58,306 nt of DNA from Bacteroides neonati (GCF_000499785.1 NZ_HG726021.1:1-58306); one strand, 5' to 3'. Shown: positions 7,842-16,240, counted from the first letter of the stretch. Notes: generated by a model from the letters alone, not told the origin. Numbers and translations: made by a program.

Positions 7842-9071
7842 ATGAAAACTGACAAAGATAATTTGGCTTGTGATATGTGTTTAGTTGACAAGATCACTGG
7901 AGTATCTATTGACTTAGAAAAACAAAAGTTTTTAGGGGTTAATAGTTTGCTGAAAACCTTCATAGCAAAAGTGGAGGAAGAAAAAACTAAACTACCTTAT
8001 CATATTAATATAATTGATATGATAGGAGCTAATGAGAATGCTCACAGCAAAATTTTAGAACATTTGCTTAAGCAATCTAACAAGGAGCGATTTGAAATAT
8101 TGGAAAGTTTATTAGACTATATCGTGTCAAACACTCCAGACTTTAAATTAAATGTATCTTCTCCTTCTATTACAGCAGAAAAACAACGAATAGATGTTCT
8201 TGTACTAGATAAGGAATACGCCCTTATTTTTGAGAATAAGATACATAATGCAATTGATCAAGAGCGCCAATTAAGTCGATATATTGATAAAGTGACTGAG
8301 TTAGGGTATAAAAAAGAGCAGATTTATATTCTCTATCTATCACGTGATGATGGTAAATCCCCAAATGATGATAGCTGGGGTAAATATAAAGACTTATTTG
8401 AAAACAGATATATAAGACTGACTTACCGGAATCATATTTTACCTTGGTTACGAGACTTTTTGTTGCCTAACATTAGAATCAAAGATGTTTATTTAAAAAG
8501 TTGTGTAGAGCAATATATCGATCATTTAGAAGGATTATTTTCATTACGAAATATACAAAAAAACATGAATAAGGAACTAAAAAAACAAATTTCTGAAGTG
8601 CTAGGACTTGGTGTTTCACCAGAGCAAAATCACTTTATTTTGGACGAAAAGATAAAAGAAGTGAATGCTATCCGCGACCAATTAGCTATTATGCAATCTG
8701 AAAATGAAAGAGAGTGTTGGGCGGAATGGAGTAAGAGATTGAAAATAGATTTCCCTGATTTAGAATCAATGAATTATATTGATGATAGAAATTACCCTAA
8801 AATTGGAGTAAAACTTTCTTGGAATAATATACCTTTTTCCGTATTGATTGAAAAAGATAATAATTCCAATACTATCTATTATGGTATTGGGCGCCATTAT
8901 TCTTCTGAAAATATTATTGATGAATTGAAAGCACATATGACGTCTATACTGGATGGATTTAAAGCTAATGAATGGTGGTATAGTTGGAAATATACATCTT
9001 TTGAAGATGGTTATAGAGATCTAAGTAATTATATTAAGGAAGTCGTGAGGCATGTTGATGATTGTAAATAA
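7842..9071 (+). CDS. PD-(D/E)XK nuclease superfamily protein
   Basis: This 409-residue soluble protein carries a PD-(D/E)XK nuclease core in its N-terminal half: Glu65 in IGANENAHSKIL, Asp118 in QRIDVLVLD and the Glu131-x-Lys133 pair in LIFENKIHNAIDQ, with Gln140 following. This matches the PDDEXK_4 type (phage- and island-borne nuclease-like proteins). The C-terminal half (from about residue 230) is unassigned and ends in an aromatic-rich part (NEWWYSWKYTSF). The gene is AT-rich, stands alone between terminators and lies in prophage cargo, consistent with defence against other phages or DNA processing. Substrate unknown. Confidence 0.8.
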   Translation: MKTDKDNLACDMCLVDKITGVSIDLEKQKFLGVNSLLKTFIAKVEEEKTKLPYHINIIDMIGANENAHSKILEHLLKQSNKERFEILESLLDYIVSNTPDFKLNVSSPSITAEKQRIDVLVLDKEYALIFENKIHNAIDQERQLSRYIDKVTELGYKKEQIYILYLSRDDGKSPNDDSWGKYKDLFENRYIRLTYRNHILPWLRDFLLPNIRIKDVYLKSCVEQYIDHLEGLFSLRNIQKNMNKELKKQISEVLGLGVSPEQNHFILDEKIKEVNAIRDQLAIMQSENERECWAEWSKRLKIDFPDLESMNYIDDRNYPKIGVKLSWNNIPFSVLIEKDNNSNTIYYGIGRHYSSENIIDELKAHMTSILDGFKANEWWYSWKYTSFEDGYRDLSNYIKEVVRHVDDCK

Positions 9072-9099
9072 ATATTGTGATATATTTAATAAGATTTAC

Positions 9100-9128
9100 A
9101 GGCAGCCCAATAAGCTGCCTTTATTCAT
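9100..9128 (+). terminator. Terminator after PD-(D/E)XK gene
   Basis: AGGCAGC and GCTGCCT form a perfect 7-bp stem around a 7-nt loop followed by TTATTCATTT. Confidence 0.8.
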
Positions 9129-9410
9129 TTCGTGCTCCCGGTCGCAAACCCTATCAGCACCATATACCCCCACCTTGCGCACTCACTGAGCAGTGTCGCC
9201 AATTTTGGCATCTTCTGAGGGTGTTATGTGTATAATTTCCCCAACTTGTGTACCGATCCTCACTGTTTCCCCAATAACGAGCTATGTCCATGATTTGTTA
9301 TGTCGCTGATAACGAGTGCTTATACTGTTTTACTTGCCTTGTGGCATGCCCTTTGCTTTGTAGTTAGCATAAGAGTTCAATAAAAGTATTAACGATAAAC
9401 ACTTACGATT
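9129..9410. other. Intergenic region with a repeated TTTCCCC segment
   Basis: No gene is visible. The stretch 9228-9273 (GTGTATAATTTCCCCAACTT, then GTGTAC and CACTGTTTCCCC) resembles 13561-13607 and more weakly 15685-15725. The last 60 bp, from TAGTTAGCATAAGAG onward, closely match the sequence in front of the second PepSY-like gene at 15851, so the promoter region was duplicated with the gene. Confidence 0.6.
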
Positions 9411-9800
9411 ATGAAAAAGTTATTAGTAGCAGTAGCAATGGTCATGGGATTGGGAACTTCAGTAGCATTCGCTTCAACATCGGTAGACAGCACGGCTGTT
9501 GCACAGTCTCAACAGAACCCACAGGATGAGTTCAAGAGTATAGAAGCCAAAGAGCTTCCATCGGAAGTAATGAACGCACTAGCCAAAGACTTTGACGGTG
9601 GAACGATTAAAGAAGCCTTCGTCGCTGAGAAGGCATCGGGCAAAATCTTTAAGGTGGTAGCCGTAGCAAAAGACGGACAAGAGTCAACCGTATTCTTCAA
9701 TGAGAAAGGGGAGGCAGTATCAGAAACAGGTGAGTTGATTCAGCAGGCTCAGGCTCCCGCACCGGAAGAGCCTACAGCACCCGAACAATCGGCTGAATAA
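9411..9800 (+). CDS. Secreted PepSY-like protein, copy 1 (129 aa)
   Basis: An N-terminal signal peptide (MKKLLVAVAMVMGLGTSVAFAS) precedes a compact domain with the pattern LPSEVMNALAKDF, GTIKEAF, KIFKVVAVAKDG, STVFFNEKGE, which resembles PepSY-like (DUF2874-type) periplasmic folds, and a Pro/Glu-rich tail. It is about 88% identical to the protein at 15851-16240, and the likeness extends into the upstream region and terminator. Its higher GC and codon use match the chromosomal copy rather than the AT-rich cargo genes on either side. Function unknown; probably periplasmic. Confidence 0.8.
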   Translation: MKKLLVAVAMVMGLGTSVAFASTSVDSTAVAQSQQNPQDEFKSIEAKELPSEVMNALAKDFDGGTIKEAFVAEKASGKIFKVVAVAKDGQESTVFFNEKGEAVSETGELIQQAQAPAPEEPTAPEQSAE

Positions 9801-9819
9801 ACATTAGCAAGACTTCACT

Positions 9820-9854
9820 AAAAAAGGCAACTCAGAAAATGGGTTGTCTTTTTT
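9820..9854 (+). terminator. Terminator after PepSY-like copy 1
   Basis: AAAAAAGGCAAC pairs with GTTGTCTTTTTT (one G-T pair) around a short loop. The hairpin is homologous in position and sequence to the terminator at 16264-16290 after copy 2. Confidence 0.85.
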
Positions 9855-10181
9855 AGTATGATACTTTTATTGATTTGCACAGTTGGTTATGCTCTATCGG
9901 TCTTGTTTTTTCGGTAGATATATAAGCACTGCTTTTTTCGAGGTAATCCGATTGTTAGGTATGCTCTGCCTTTACTACACCTCTGCCTAAACCGATCAGT
10001 AGGTCATTGACGTGTATGTGGAAGATTATTTCGGACAGTTGGTACGGCTCTTTCTCATTCAATAACGATAGTGACAAGTAGAAGAAATAAACTTTTTTTG
10101 TATGAATGTGTTAAGAAACACTCAACATTTTATTGTTGGGTGTTTCTTTGTGATTAACTTTGCAAAAAAAATAATGACTAT
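9855..10181. other. Gene-free region upstream of the PIN module
   Basis: No gene is supported. At 10113-10148 a hairpin (AAGAAACACTCAACA with TGTTGGGTGTTTCTT, one G-T pair) may end transcription from the left. TAACTTTG at 10155-10162 is a -7 box 20 bp before the ATG at 10182. Confidence 0.6.
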
Positions 10182-10838
10182 ATGAAAAAGTTTACAGAAT
10201 TAGTAATAGAGTCGGAGGAAGTATATCTCATTCAATTATTAGACAAATTGAAAAAAAACGATTCTAAACAATTTGTCTTCGAGAAAAAGTTATCCGAAGA
10301 GTATGCGCAAAATATTTTTGCTCAGGAAAATCAAGTGGCTTGTTTCAAAACCACTTCAAAAAAACACTTCGATTCTAAAATATGGATTGTAGCAAATAAT
10401 GCAAAGTTTAAAGTTACTAATATCGTGTCAAACACAATTTCGGATTTGGGTATTGATAGATATAACAAAGTGATGAATGATTTTTATTATGATTTTCTAA
10501 AAAACTATTTAGACCAACGATACAATGTCCATTATTCAGGTGAAATGATTTCTATGGATTCATTAATTAGTCCGAAAGCGTATGAAGCATTATCGAGATG
10601 GGAAGCAACTTGCAATAAATCAAACCCAATAGGATATGCTTATGATGAAGCATTATGGTTTGAATTTTTAAAACAAATAGTAGAAAATAACGACGAATTA
10701 AATGCTTCCGATTTTGAGAAATGGTTAATTGAAGACAAAGGCTGGAATCAATCTTATATTAACCATGAAGTAAATGACTTAACTCTGTACTATGAATATA
10801 GTATTGCTTTATTAAAATATTATGAAAATAGCAAATAG
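10182..10838 (+). CDS. Unknown protein, partner of the PIN-domain gene (218 aa)
   Basis: This 218-residue soluble protein is acidic and AT-rich in codon use. The N-terminal half looks alpha/beta, the C-terminal half helical (EALWFEFLKQIVENN, then DFEKWLIEDKGWN). No family is recognised. Its last 17 nt overlap the PIN gene in another frame, so the two are probably translated together. Such tight coupling to a PIN nuclease fits an antitoxin or regulatory partner, though at 218 residues it is larger than typical VapB antitoxins (70-100 residues). It could also be a sensor in a two-gene defence system. Confidence 0.6.
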   Translation: MKKFTELVIESEEVYLIQLLDKLKKNDSKQFVFEKKLSEEYAQNIFAQENQVACFKTTSKKHFDSKIWIVANNAKFKVTNIVSNTISDLGIDRYNKVMNDFYYDFLKNYLDQRYNVHYSGEMISMDSLISPKAYEALSRWEATCNKSNPIGYAYDEALWFEFLKQIVENNDELNASDFEKWLIEDKGWNQSYINHEVNDLTLYYEYSIALLKYYENSK

Positions 10839-11532
10839 AGGGAGTTTTTATCTATCAGTCTTTTTGAGTAAAATAATACAGAGACCTATTATTTTTTGGG
10901 ACACTTGCGCTCTCTTGGACATTCTAAGAATAGCGGATAGAGAGAATATTAACGCGTATGATAACTACCAGTATATTTTAGAAAAAATCAACAATGATGA
11001 GCTTATTTCAGTAACTTCAGAACTTGTTCTATATGAGTATAATAATCACATACAGGAAATAGAAAGTGAATTTCGCCGGAAGCAAACATCTGCCCAAGAT
11101 ATTATCAAGAAATATTGCGCTTTTCAAACTGATGAACACTCCGCAAATATACTTGGAAGTATAAATAGTCTTGATGCAATTACAACGTTCGTTAATTTCT
11201 CTGAAATACTATGGTCTAAAACATATATTCTTCGAGAACAAAAGACGTATCAACAATTTGCTCATTTTAGAACAAAACATAAATTTGCCCCAGCACATAA
11301 GAAAGGAGAATATAAAGATTGCTATATTTGGGGAACGTGTATGAAATTAGCAAATAGGAAACCTTGGGACGTTCCTGTACTTTTTTTTACAAAAAACACT
11401 GATGATTATTGCGATATTAATAACAAAAGAGATTTAGATTCACGGATTAGTGATGATTGTAATCAAAACGGAATAAAAGTTCTATTAAATAGTGGTAGTG
11501 TTAGAGGTGAATTAATTAATTTGGGAATATAA
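10822..11532 (+). CDS. PIN-domain protein, putative ribonuclease toxin (236 aa)
   Basis: The acidic PIN active-site residues can be placed: Asp27 and Asp33 in IIFWDTCALLDIL, Glu67 in VTSELVLYEY, Asp166 in GEYKDCYIWG, and Asp194/Asp195 after FFTKNT. The protein is longer than VapC toxins (about 130 residues) because of a helical insertion at residues 75-160. PIN domains cleave RNA with Mg2+ or Mn2+. It overlaps the preceding 218-aa gene by 17 nt and lies beside the phage integrase, a common position for toxin-antitoxin or anti-phage cargo. Action inferred. Confidence 0.72.
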   Translation: MKIANRGSFYLSVFLSKIIQRPIIFWDTCALLDILRIADRENINAYDNYQYILEKINNDELISVTSELVLYEYNNHIQEIESEFRRKQTSAQDIIKKYCAFQTDEHSANILGSINSLDAITTFVNFSEILWSKTYILREQKTYQQFAHFRTKHKFAPAHKKGEYKDCYIWGTCMKLANRKPWDVPVLFFTKNTDDYCDINNKRDLDSRISDDCNQNGIKVLLNSGSVRGELINLGI

Positions 11533-11543
11533 TTGTTTTTTTT

Positions 11544-11580
11544 GCTACTTTCTTCCCCGCATATGATCATGGAAAGTAGC
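11544..11580. terminator. Hairpin after PIN gene
   Basis: GCTACTTTC (11544-11552) and GAAAGTAGC (11572-11580) form a 9-bp stem 11 bp after the PIN stop, with a T run before rather than after it. It is a probable RNA 3' end or a minus-strand terminator. Confidence 0.45.
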
Positions 11581-11716
11581 TGGGCGGTAGTTCTGTAAGC
11601 CCCCGATAATGTATCCGTTTTGTTATTAAGACGTTTCGGTCAAATATTGCTCAGTTGTATGACTTTAGAGAGAAGTTAGAACAGGGTTAATGGATTGCCT
11701 ATTTAATGAAAATATA

Positions 11717-11750
11717 AAGGCTACTGCACTATACAGTAGCCTTCTTTTGT
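11717..11750. terminator. Terminator between PIN module and integrase
   Basis: AAGGCTACTG (11717-11726) and CAGTAGCCTT (11734-11743) form a perfect 10-bp stem with A/T-rich flanks. It can serve both the rightward PIN module and the leftward integrase gene. Confidence 0.75.
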
Positions 11751-11796
11751 ATTCTTGTATTGGTTGATATAATCGATAACCTTATGTTTCCTTCAT

Positions 11797-13200
11797 CTAT
11801 CTCTTTATACCGAGTTCCGAATCAACTCTATATTCTTCATCTCCAAAAGCAGCACACATGAGGATAAAACGTTCTCTAACTCCCATATTGGTATACCTGT
11901 TTACTGCACTGCTGTTTTTCGCATGGAGGCCGGCCGCATATTTATCAACTTGTACTTTATTCATCAAATCTACATGTGTTTTACGCGCTATTTTACTACT
12001 CGCAACTTCATATATGGATTTGTATTCATTGAGTTTCAATGTAGTATTGAACATTGCGACTTTCCGGTTGATTTCACAGTATTCAAGTAGTTTTTTTATC
12101 TGATAATTGTATCCAGTTTCACCATTTCCATCAGGATAATAGGGTAACAAAGCATTGTTTGACAGTTCGCCTTTATACTTCATAATAATATCATAAGCAA
12201 TGCGAATAATAGGAGTTTTAATCTCAGTGCGTATAAGTCCATCTTTGTGTGTTTTCTGAGGTAAGTAATGAATGTAAGGTATTCCTTCTTCAATGCCAAT
12301 ATTGTCAAAAGTAAACCGCCTAAAGTCTCCCACACGGCATCCGAAACAACATTGCACTATAAATAAGTCTTTTACTCGCTGTAGCGATTCCAGACATTCT
12401 TTTGTTAAGAGCATATTAAATTCTGCTTTAGTAAGAAATACTGGCTCGTCGTATTGTTGTTTCATTATCGCTTCCTTTTCTTTTCCTATCTTACGGAATG
12501 GAGAAACAGGAATAATGTCGTTACTTTCAAGTTCAACCATGAACGCTTGTAATAATAGAAGCTTTTCAGCAATTGTATTCTGACTTCTTTCTTTTGACGG
12601 TTTATTTCTGTTATTCATATCCACATATAAGCCGGGATATTTTTCAACTAAAGTGTATTCAGTACGAAGAAAATCACGGAATTTGAGAATTCGTTCTTTA
12701 TTGAAATCCTCTACCGGACACCTATCTATTCCGTTGATGATAAAGAATCGTGTTAATTCCCGGATAACTACATCATAGTGTTTTTTTCTACCTAATCCTA
12801 TAACACCTGTGTCTAACCATCCATCTACATAACGCTGGAACATTTCGCATAGTGGCTCTTTCTTATCGTCTTTTTGAATATACTTCTCCGGATTGTGATA
12901 CTTATCAATATAGACAACAAGTTCATCCTTTGTAATGGATTTATTTGTCTCACAGAAATTGATAATCGAAACAGTTAGATTCGATAAAGTCGTGCTCGCA
13001 TCTAGCATCTCTTTCCGTGTCCCTTTTCCATCTTCGGCACGTGGTAAAACTATTACCCCGTTTTTAAACCTATTTGGATAAACAAAGATGCCTGACTTTA
13101 CTCTTAGTCTTATGTCTCTGTTTACATTCACTCGAAATAAAAGTTCACTCTTACCACTTCCATTTACTAATGATGAAATACTTACGTCAATTTTTGCCAT
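11797..13200 (-). CDS. Tyrosine recombinase / phage integrase (467 aa)
   Basis: Start chosen at the ATG giving MAKIDVSISSL, 24 bp downstream of a good promoter; an 18-residue upstream extension would need a non-ATG start. Arm-binding domain at residues about 1-105, core-binding domain 115-235, catalytic domain from about 255. Catalytic residues: Arg289 (GCRVGDFRR), Lys316 or Lys319 in the beta-hairpin, Arg406 (KIARKTH), His425 (GLHAKN) and Tyr436 (NRYTNM). The usual first His of HxxR is Lys403, a variation seen in Bacteroidetes integrases. It lies at the end of the phage-like region facing the late genes, as expected next to an attachment site. Confidence 0.9.
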   Translation of the reverse strand: MAKIDVSISSLVNGSGKSELLFRVNVNRDIRLRVKSGIFVYPNRFKNGVIVLPRAEDGKGTRKEMLDASTTLSNLTVSIINFCETNKSITKDELVVYIDKYHNPEKYIQKDDKKEPLCEMFQRYVDGWLDTGVIGLGRKKHYDVVIRELTRFFIINGIDRCPVEDFNKERILKFRDFLRTEYTLVEKYPGLYVDMNNRNKPSKERSQNTIAEKLLLLQAFMVELESNDIIPVSPFRKIGKEKEAIMKQQYDEPVFLTKAEFNMLLTKECLESLQRVKDLFIVQCCFGCRVGDFRRFTFDNIGIEEGIPYIHYLPQKTHKDGLIRTEIKTPIIRIAYDIIMKYKGELSNNALLPYYPDGNGETGYNYQIKKLLEYCEINRKVAMFNTTLKLNEYKSIYEVASSKIARKTHVDLMNKVQVDKYAAGLHAKNSSAVNRYTNMGVRERFILMCAAFGDEEYRVDSELGIKR

Positions 13201-13223
13201 ATTTCTTATATTGAAGATATGCA

Positions 13224-13268
13224 CAAAAGTAAATAAAGTGCGGACAAACAACAATTATTTTGTCCGCA
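13224..13268 (-). promoter_or_regulatory. Integrase promoter with a 10-bp inverted repeat
   Basis: Reading leftward, TACTTTTG (13231-13224) is a -7 box, with TTG (13254-13252) 20 bp upstream. TGCGGACAAA (13239-13248) and TTTGTCCGCA (13259-13268) form a perfect inverted repeat with a 10-bp spacer that contains the -33 element. The repeat could be an operator for autoregulation or a core-type recombinase site. Confidence 0.7.
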
Positions 13269-13822
13269 AACTTGCAATATTATGAAATATAGTGCACAAC
13301 TATGCAATGATAGAAATTTATAAAGTGCTGATAAATAAGAGAAGTATGATTTGTGCTGTTTTATTTAATTTCATATATAGAATCGCTTCGGAATCACAAT
13401 AGAAAACCGCAAATAGCTTGTAATAAAGCTTTTGCGGTTTTATTTTTGTCTACTGACACAATATTCCCATAACTCTTATAGGACGGAAAAAGGGATCATA
13501 CCGAAAAAGATAAGCCGGAAACGTTGAGTCGAAAGATAAGACGTATATCCTATACACTGTGTGGATAATTTCCCCACTTACTGTGTACTTTCTCCACTGT
13601 TTCCACATCTATACAACTCCTTCTTTTTATATAAATTATTAATTTATAGTTGTTTGTGGTTTTTTTATTTCTGGCATATACTTTGTCATTTAACTTATTA
13701 ATGGGGTGCCGATCTCTTTCATCGGTAGCCTCTTGCTTGATGCATCTTAATACCACTGTATTGATTGATATGATGTATTAATTAATAGAATGATTCAAAA
13801 ATGAAGTAAAGCTAATATTGCT
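13269..13822. other. Gene-free junction region right of the integrase
   Basis: No convincing gene. It holds the strong hairpin at 13403-13441, a repeat of the segment near 9228 at 13561-13607, and a single DnaA-box match (TGTGGATAA at 13560-13568). This is the most likely place for the right prophage end, since the integrase lies to its left and Bacteroides-type envelope genes start to its right, but no attachment repeat can be identified without the left end. Confidence 0.5.
13403..13441. terminator. Strong bidirectional hairpin terminator
   Basis: AAAACCGCAAA pairs with TTTGCGGTTTT, and inside this AGCTT pairs with AAGCT, giving about 16 bp with a one-base bulge. T-rich sequence follows on the plus strand. 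No gene ends just before it, so it may terminate a small RNA starting near 13270 or be a chromosomal remnant at the junction. Confidence 0.8.
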
Positions 13823-14236
13823 ATGAACAAAGTAAAACAATCTTGTGCGGTGATTTGCCTTTGTGTGCTGCCGTTCCTTGTTTCGTGTATAAAGAAGAAT
13901 ACTGTTCAAGAGCCAAGAGATTTGTCTGACTCTACGATGACCTCCGATACGATATTCTACGTAAAAGGAGATGTTGCAGCCCCTGAAATCAATAAACATA
14001 CCATAGCCATTGTCGCTGATGAAAGATGTAAGATTCATCTTGCATCCGATCATCCCGGACTTATATATGTCGTTCAATACGAGGATGGCATGAACCTGAC
14101 AGGACAAACCTATTCAACTTGGGAGGGTGAGATGAAGCAAGGCATATATACTATTACCGTTGGGTGGATGAGAGGTTCGGACAGCACCCCCAATACGGAA
14201 ACATCCTATTCACTGTTGGTACAAAAGCCGTTATAA
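13823..14236 (+). CDS. Putative lipoprotein of unknown function (137 aa)
   Basis: A signal peptide ends in the lipobox LVSC (Cys22). The mature part of about 115 residues is probably a beta-sandwich (DTIFYVKGDVAAPEIN, HTIAIVADERCKIHLAS, GIYTITVGW), with two further Cys possible for folding. No family is recognised. It precedes the OmpA-family gene by 110 bp, same strand, and could be co-transcribed with it as a surface or periplasmic lipoprotein. Confidence 0.7.
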   Translation: MNKVKQSCAVICLCVLPFLVSCIKKNTVQEPRDLSDSTMTSDTIFYVKGDVAAPEINKHTIAIVADERCKIHLASDHPGLIYVVQYEDGMNLTGQTYSTWEGEMKQGIYTITVGWMRGSDSTPNTETSYSLLVQKPL

Positions 14237-14346
14237 CGATGAAGCTTTTTATCGTAGAGAAAGTGCGGATGTTTATAAGATTTTTTTTTGAGAATATATA
14301 AGCTAAGTATTTAGTATGTTTTACCTCTAATTTAAAACGTTTTGTT

Positions 14347-15489
14347 ATGAAAAAAATGATCGCTTTGGTCACGTTTAGTGCTATTGCATTAACCGTTTCT
14401 GCTCAGAAGTTGATAAATGGCAGTAAGCTTACCGACAATTGGTCTGTTGGGCTTAATGCCGGTGGGGTTACTCCACTTACCCATAATCCTTTTTGGAAAA
14501 GTATGCGCCCTGTAATGGGAGTGGAGCTCGGCAAACAATTGACTCCCATCTTTGGCTTTGGTTTTGAAGGGATGTGGTCGGTCAATACAAGTCGAAGTTC
14601 TACGGTATTTGACTACTCCAATGTGAGCCTATTGGGTAAGGTTAACTTGAATAATCTATTCGGGGGATACCTTGGCACGCCTCGTACTTTCGAAATAGAA
14701 GCCGTTGCCGGAGCCGGGTGGTTACATTCATACGTGAATGGGCAAGGTGATGAGAATTTTATATCCTCTAAAGTCGGTTTGAATTTTAATTTCAATTTAG
14801 GAACAGAGAAGGCTTGGACAATAGCTGTGAAACCTGCTCTGGTCTATAATCTGGATGGAAATATGATGTTCGGACAAGGACGTTTCAATGCCAATCATGC
14901 CGGTGTGGAGCTGACTACCGGTTTGATTTATCATTTCAAAGGTAGTAATGGTAAGCACCACATGACATTGGAAAGGCCTTATAGTCAGTCTGAGGTAAAC
15001 GGGTTGAATGCGGAGATCAATGAGTTGCGTGCACAAGTTCAAGAAGGTGTTCATGCAAACAATTCGTTGGATGCTGCTAATCGCCAGATCGCTCAGTTGC
15101 TGGGCGAGTTGGATTATTGTCGCAATCAGAAACCAACTCTAAAAACGGTGACGAAAACGAGCCAGACTTTGGAATCTGTTGTTACCTTCCGTCAAGGAAA
15201 AACCTTGGTTGATGCATCGCAACTTCCGAATGTAGAACGTATAGCAACCTATATGAAGAGTCATCCGGCAGCTACTGTTACAATCAAAGGATATGCCTCT
15301 CCCGAAGGCAGTGCCGAGATAAATGCAAAAATAGCCTCTCAGCGAGCGGATGCGGTTAAATCGCTTCTTATCAGTAAGTATAAGATTGCGGTAAGTCGCA
15401 TTGTAGCAGAGGGTCAGGGAGTGGGCGATCTGTTTTCAGAGCCTGATTGGAACCGAGTGAGTATCTGTACTCTCAATGAATTGGAGTAA
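14347..15489 (+). CDS. OmpA-family outer-membrane protein (380 aa)
   Basis: A signal peptide (cleavage after MKKMIALVTFSAIALTVSAQ) precedes an N-terminal beta-barrel of about 190 residues, a helical coiled linker (residues 215-260, NGLNAEINELRAQVQ) and a C-terminal OmpA peptidoglycan-binding domain (residues about 275-378; VTIKGYASPEGSAEINAKIASQRADAVKSLL). This layout is normal for Bacteroides porin-like OmpA proteins that hold the outer membrane to the wall. It ends 91 bp before a strong terminator. Confidence 0.9.
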   Translation: MKKMIALVTFSAIALTVSAQKLINGSKLTDNWSVGLNAGGVTPLTHNPFWKSMRPVMGVELGKQLTPIFGFGFEGMWSVNTSRSSTVFDYSNVSLLGKVNLNNLFGGYLGTPRTFEIEAVAGAGWLHSYVNGQGDENFISSKVGLNFNFNLGTEKAWTIAVKPALVYNLDGNMMFGQGRFNANHAGVELTTGLIYHFKGSNGKHHMTLERPYSQSEVNGLNAEINELRAQVQEGVHANNSLDAANRQIAQLLGELDYCRNQKPTLKTVTKTSQTLESVVTFRQGKTLVDASQLPNVERIATYMKSHPAATVTIKGYASPEGSAEINAKIASQRADAVKSLLISKYKIAVSRIVAEGQGVGDLFSEPDWNRVSICTLNELE

Positions 15490-15579
15490 ACCTTTCTGTC
15501 AATATTCTGTTTTTCTTTCGATGACCAGGCGGCCTGGCTTATGATCTTTATGGGTCGGCAAGGCAATGTTTGGAGAACT

Positions 15580-15613
15580 GCTACGGATATTCCAAGGGTA
15601 TCCGTAGCTTTTT
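15580..15613 (+). terminator. Terminator after OmpA-family gene
   Basis: GCTACGGATA (15580-15589) and TATCCGTAGC (15599-15608) form a perfect 10-bp stem followed by TTTTT. The remaining 240 bp to the next gene contain a TTTCCCC-rich segment (15685-15725) and a copy of the PepSY-like promoter region. Confidence 0.92.
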
Positions 15614-15850
15614 CTATTCATACCCTGCATCATTATGTGCCGGCACGCAAACGAATATCATTTTCTGTGTATAAAGTCTACAATGTGTGTACTTACCCCC
15701 CCATTATTTCCCCAATGTGGATTTCTCCGTATTTTCATGTAAGTTGTTGATAATTAAAAGGTAAGTGGCTGTTCTGTATTCTGGCACGTCCTTTGTTATA
15801 TAGTTAGCATAAGAGTTTAACAACAGTATCAACATTAAAAACATACGATT

Positions 15851-16240
15851 ATGAAAAAGGTATTAGTAGCAGTAGCAATGATTATGGGATTGGGAACTTC
15901 AGTAGCATTCGCTTCAACATCGGTAGACAGCACGGCTGTTGCACAGTCTCAACAGAACCCGCAAGATGAGTTTAAGAGTATAGAAGTCAAAGAACTTCCA
16001 TCGGAAGTAATGAACGCGCTGGCCAAAAGCTTTGAGGGGGGAACGATTAAGGAAGCTTTCGTTGCCGAAAAAGCATCGGGCAAGGTATTTAAGGTAATAG
16101 CCGTATCGAAAGACGGGCAGGAGTCGACCGTATTCTTCAATGAAAAAGGAGAATCAGTAACAGAAACAGGTGAACTGATCCAAGTAACCCAAGCTCCGGC
16201 AAAGGAAGAACCAACAGCATCGGAACAACCGACTGAATAA
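15851..16240 (+). CDS. Secreted PepSY-like protein, copy 2 (129 aa)
   Basis: Paralogue of the protein at 9411-9800: same length, identical residues 12-45, about 16 substitutions, most of them conservative and in the C-terminal half. It has the same signal peptide, the compact LPSEVMNAL, GTIKEAF, STVFFNEKGE domain and the Pro/Glu-rich tail. It lies downstream of the OmpA-family gene and in front of core genes, so it is probably the resident chromosomal copy. Periplasmic role unknown. Confidence 0.8.
   Translation: MKKVLVAVAMIMGLGTSVAFASTSVDSTAVAQSQQNPQDEFKSIEVKELPSEVMNALAKSFEGGTIKEAFVAEKASGKVFKVIAVSKDGQESTVFFNEKGESVTETGELIQVTQAPAKEEPTASEQPTE

Noticed and set aside
13560..13568. DnaA-box match TGTGGATAA, considered as an origin
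   Set aside because: A single box without a cluster, AT-rich unwinding repeats or replication genes is expected by chance.
13550..13756. 68-codon minus-strand frame right of the integrase
   Set aside because: No recognisable protein feature; it covers the TTTCCCC repeat segment and no promoter box is placed for it.
15541..15750. Open frame of 69 codons on the plus strand after the OmpA-family gene
   Set aside because: It starts inside and runs through a perfect terminator hairpin (15580-15613), has no protein-like composition, and lies in the region shared with other intergenic segments.
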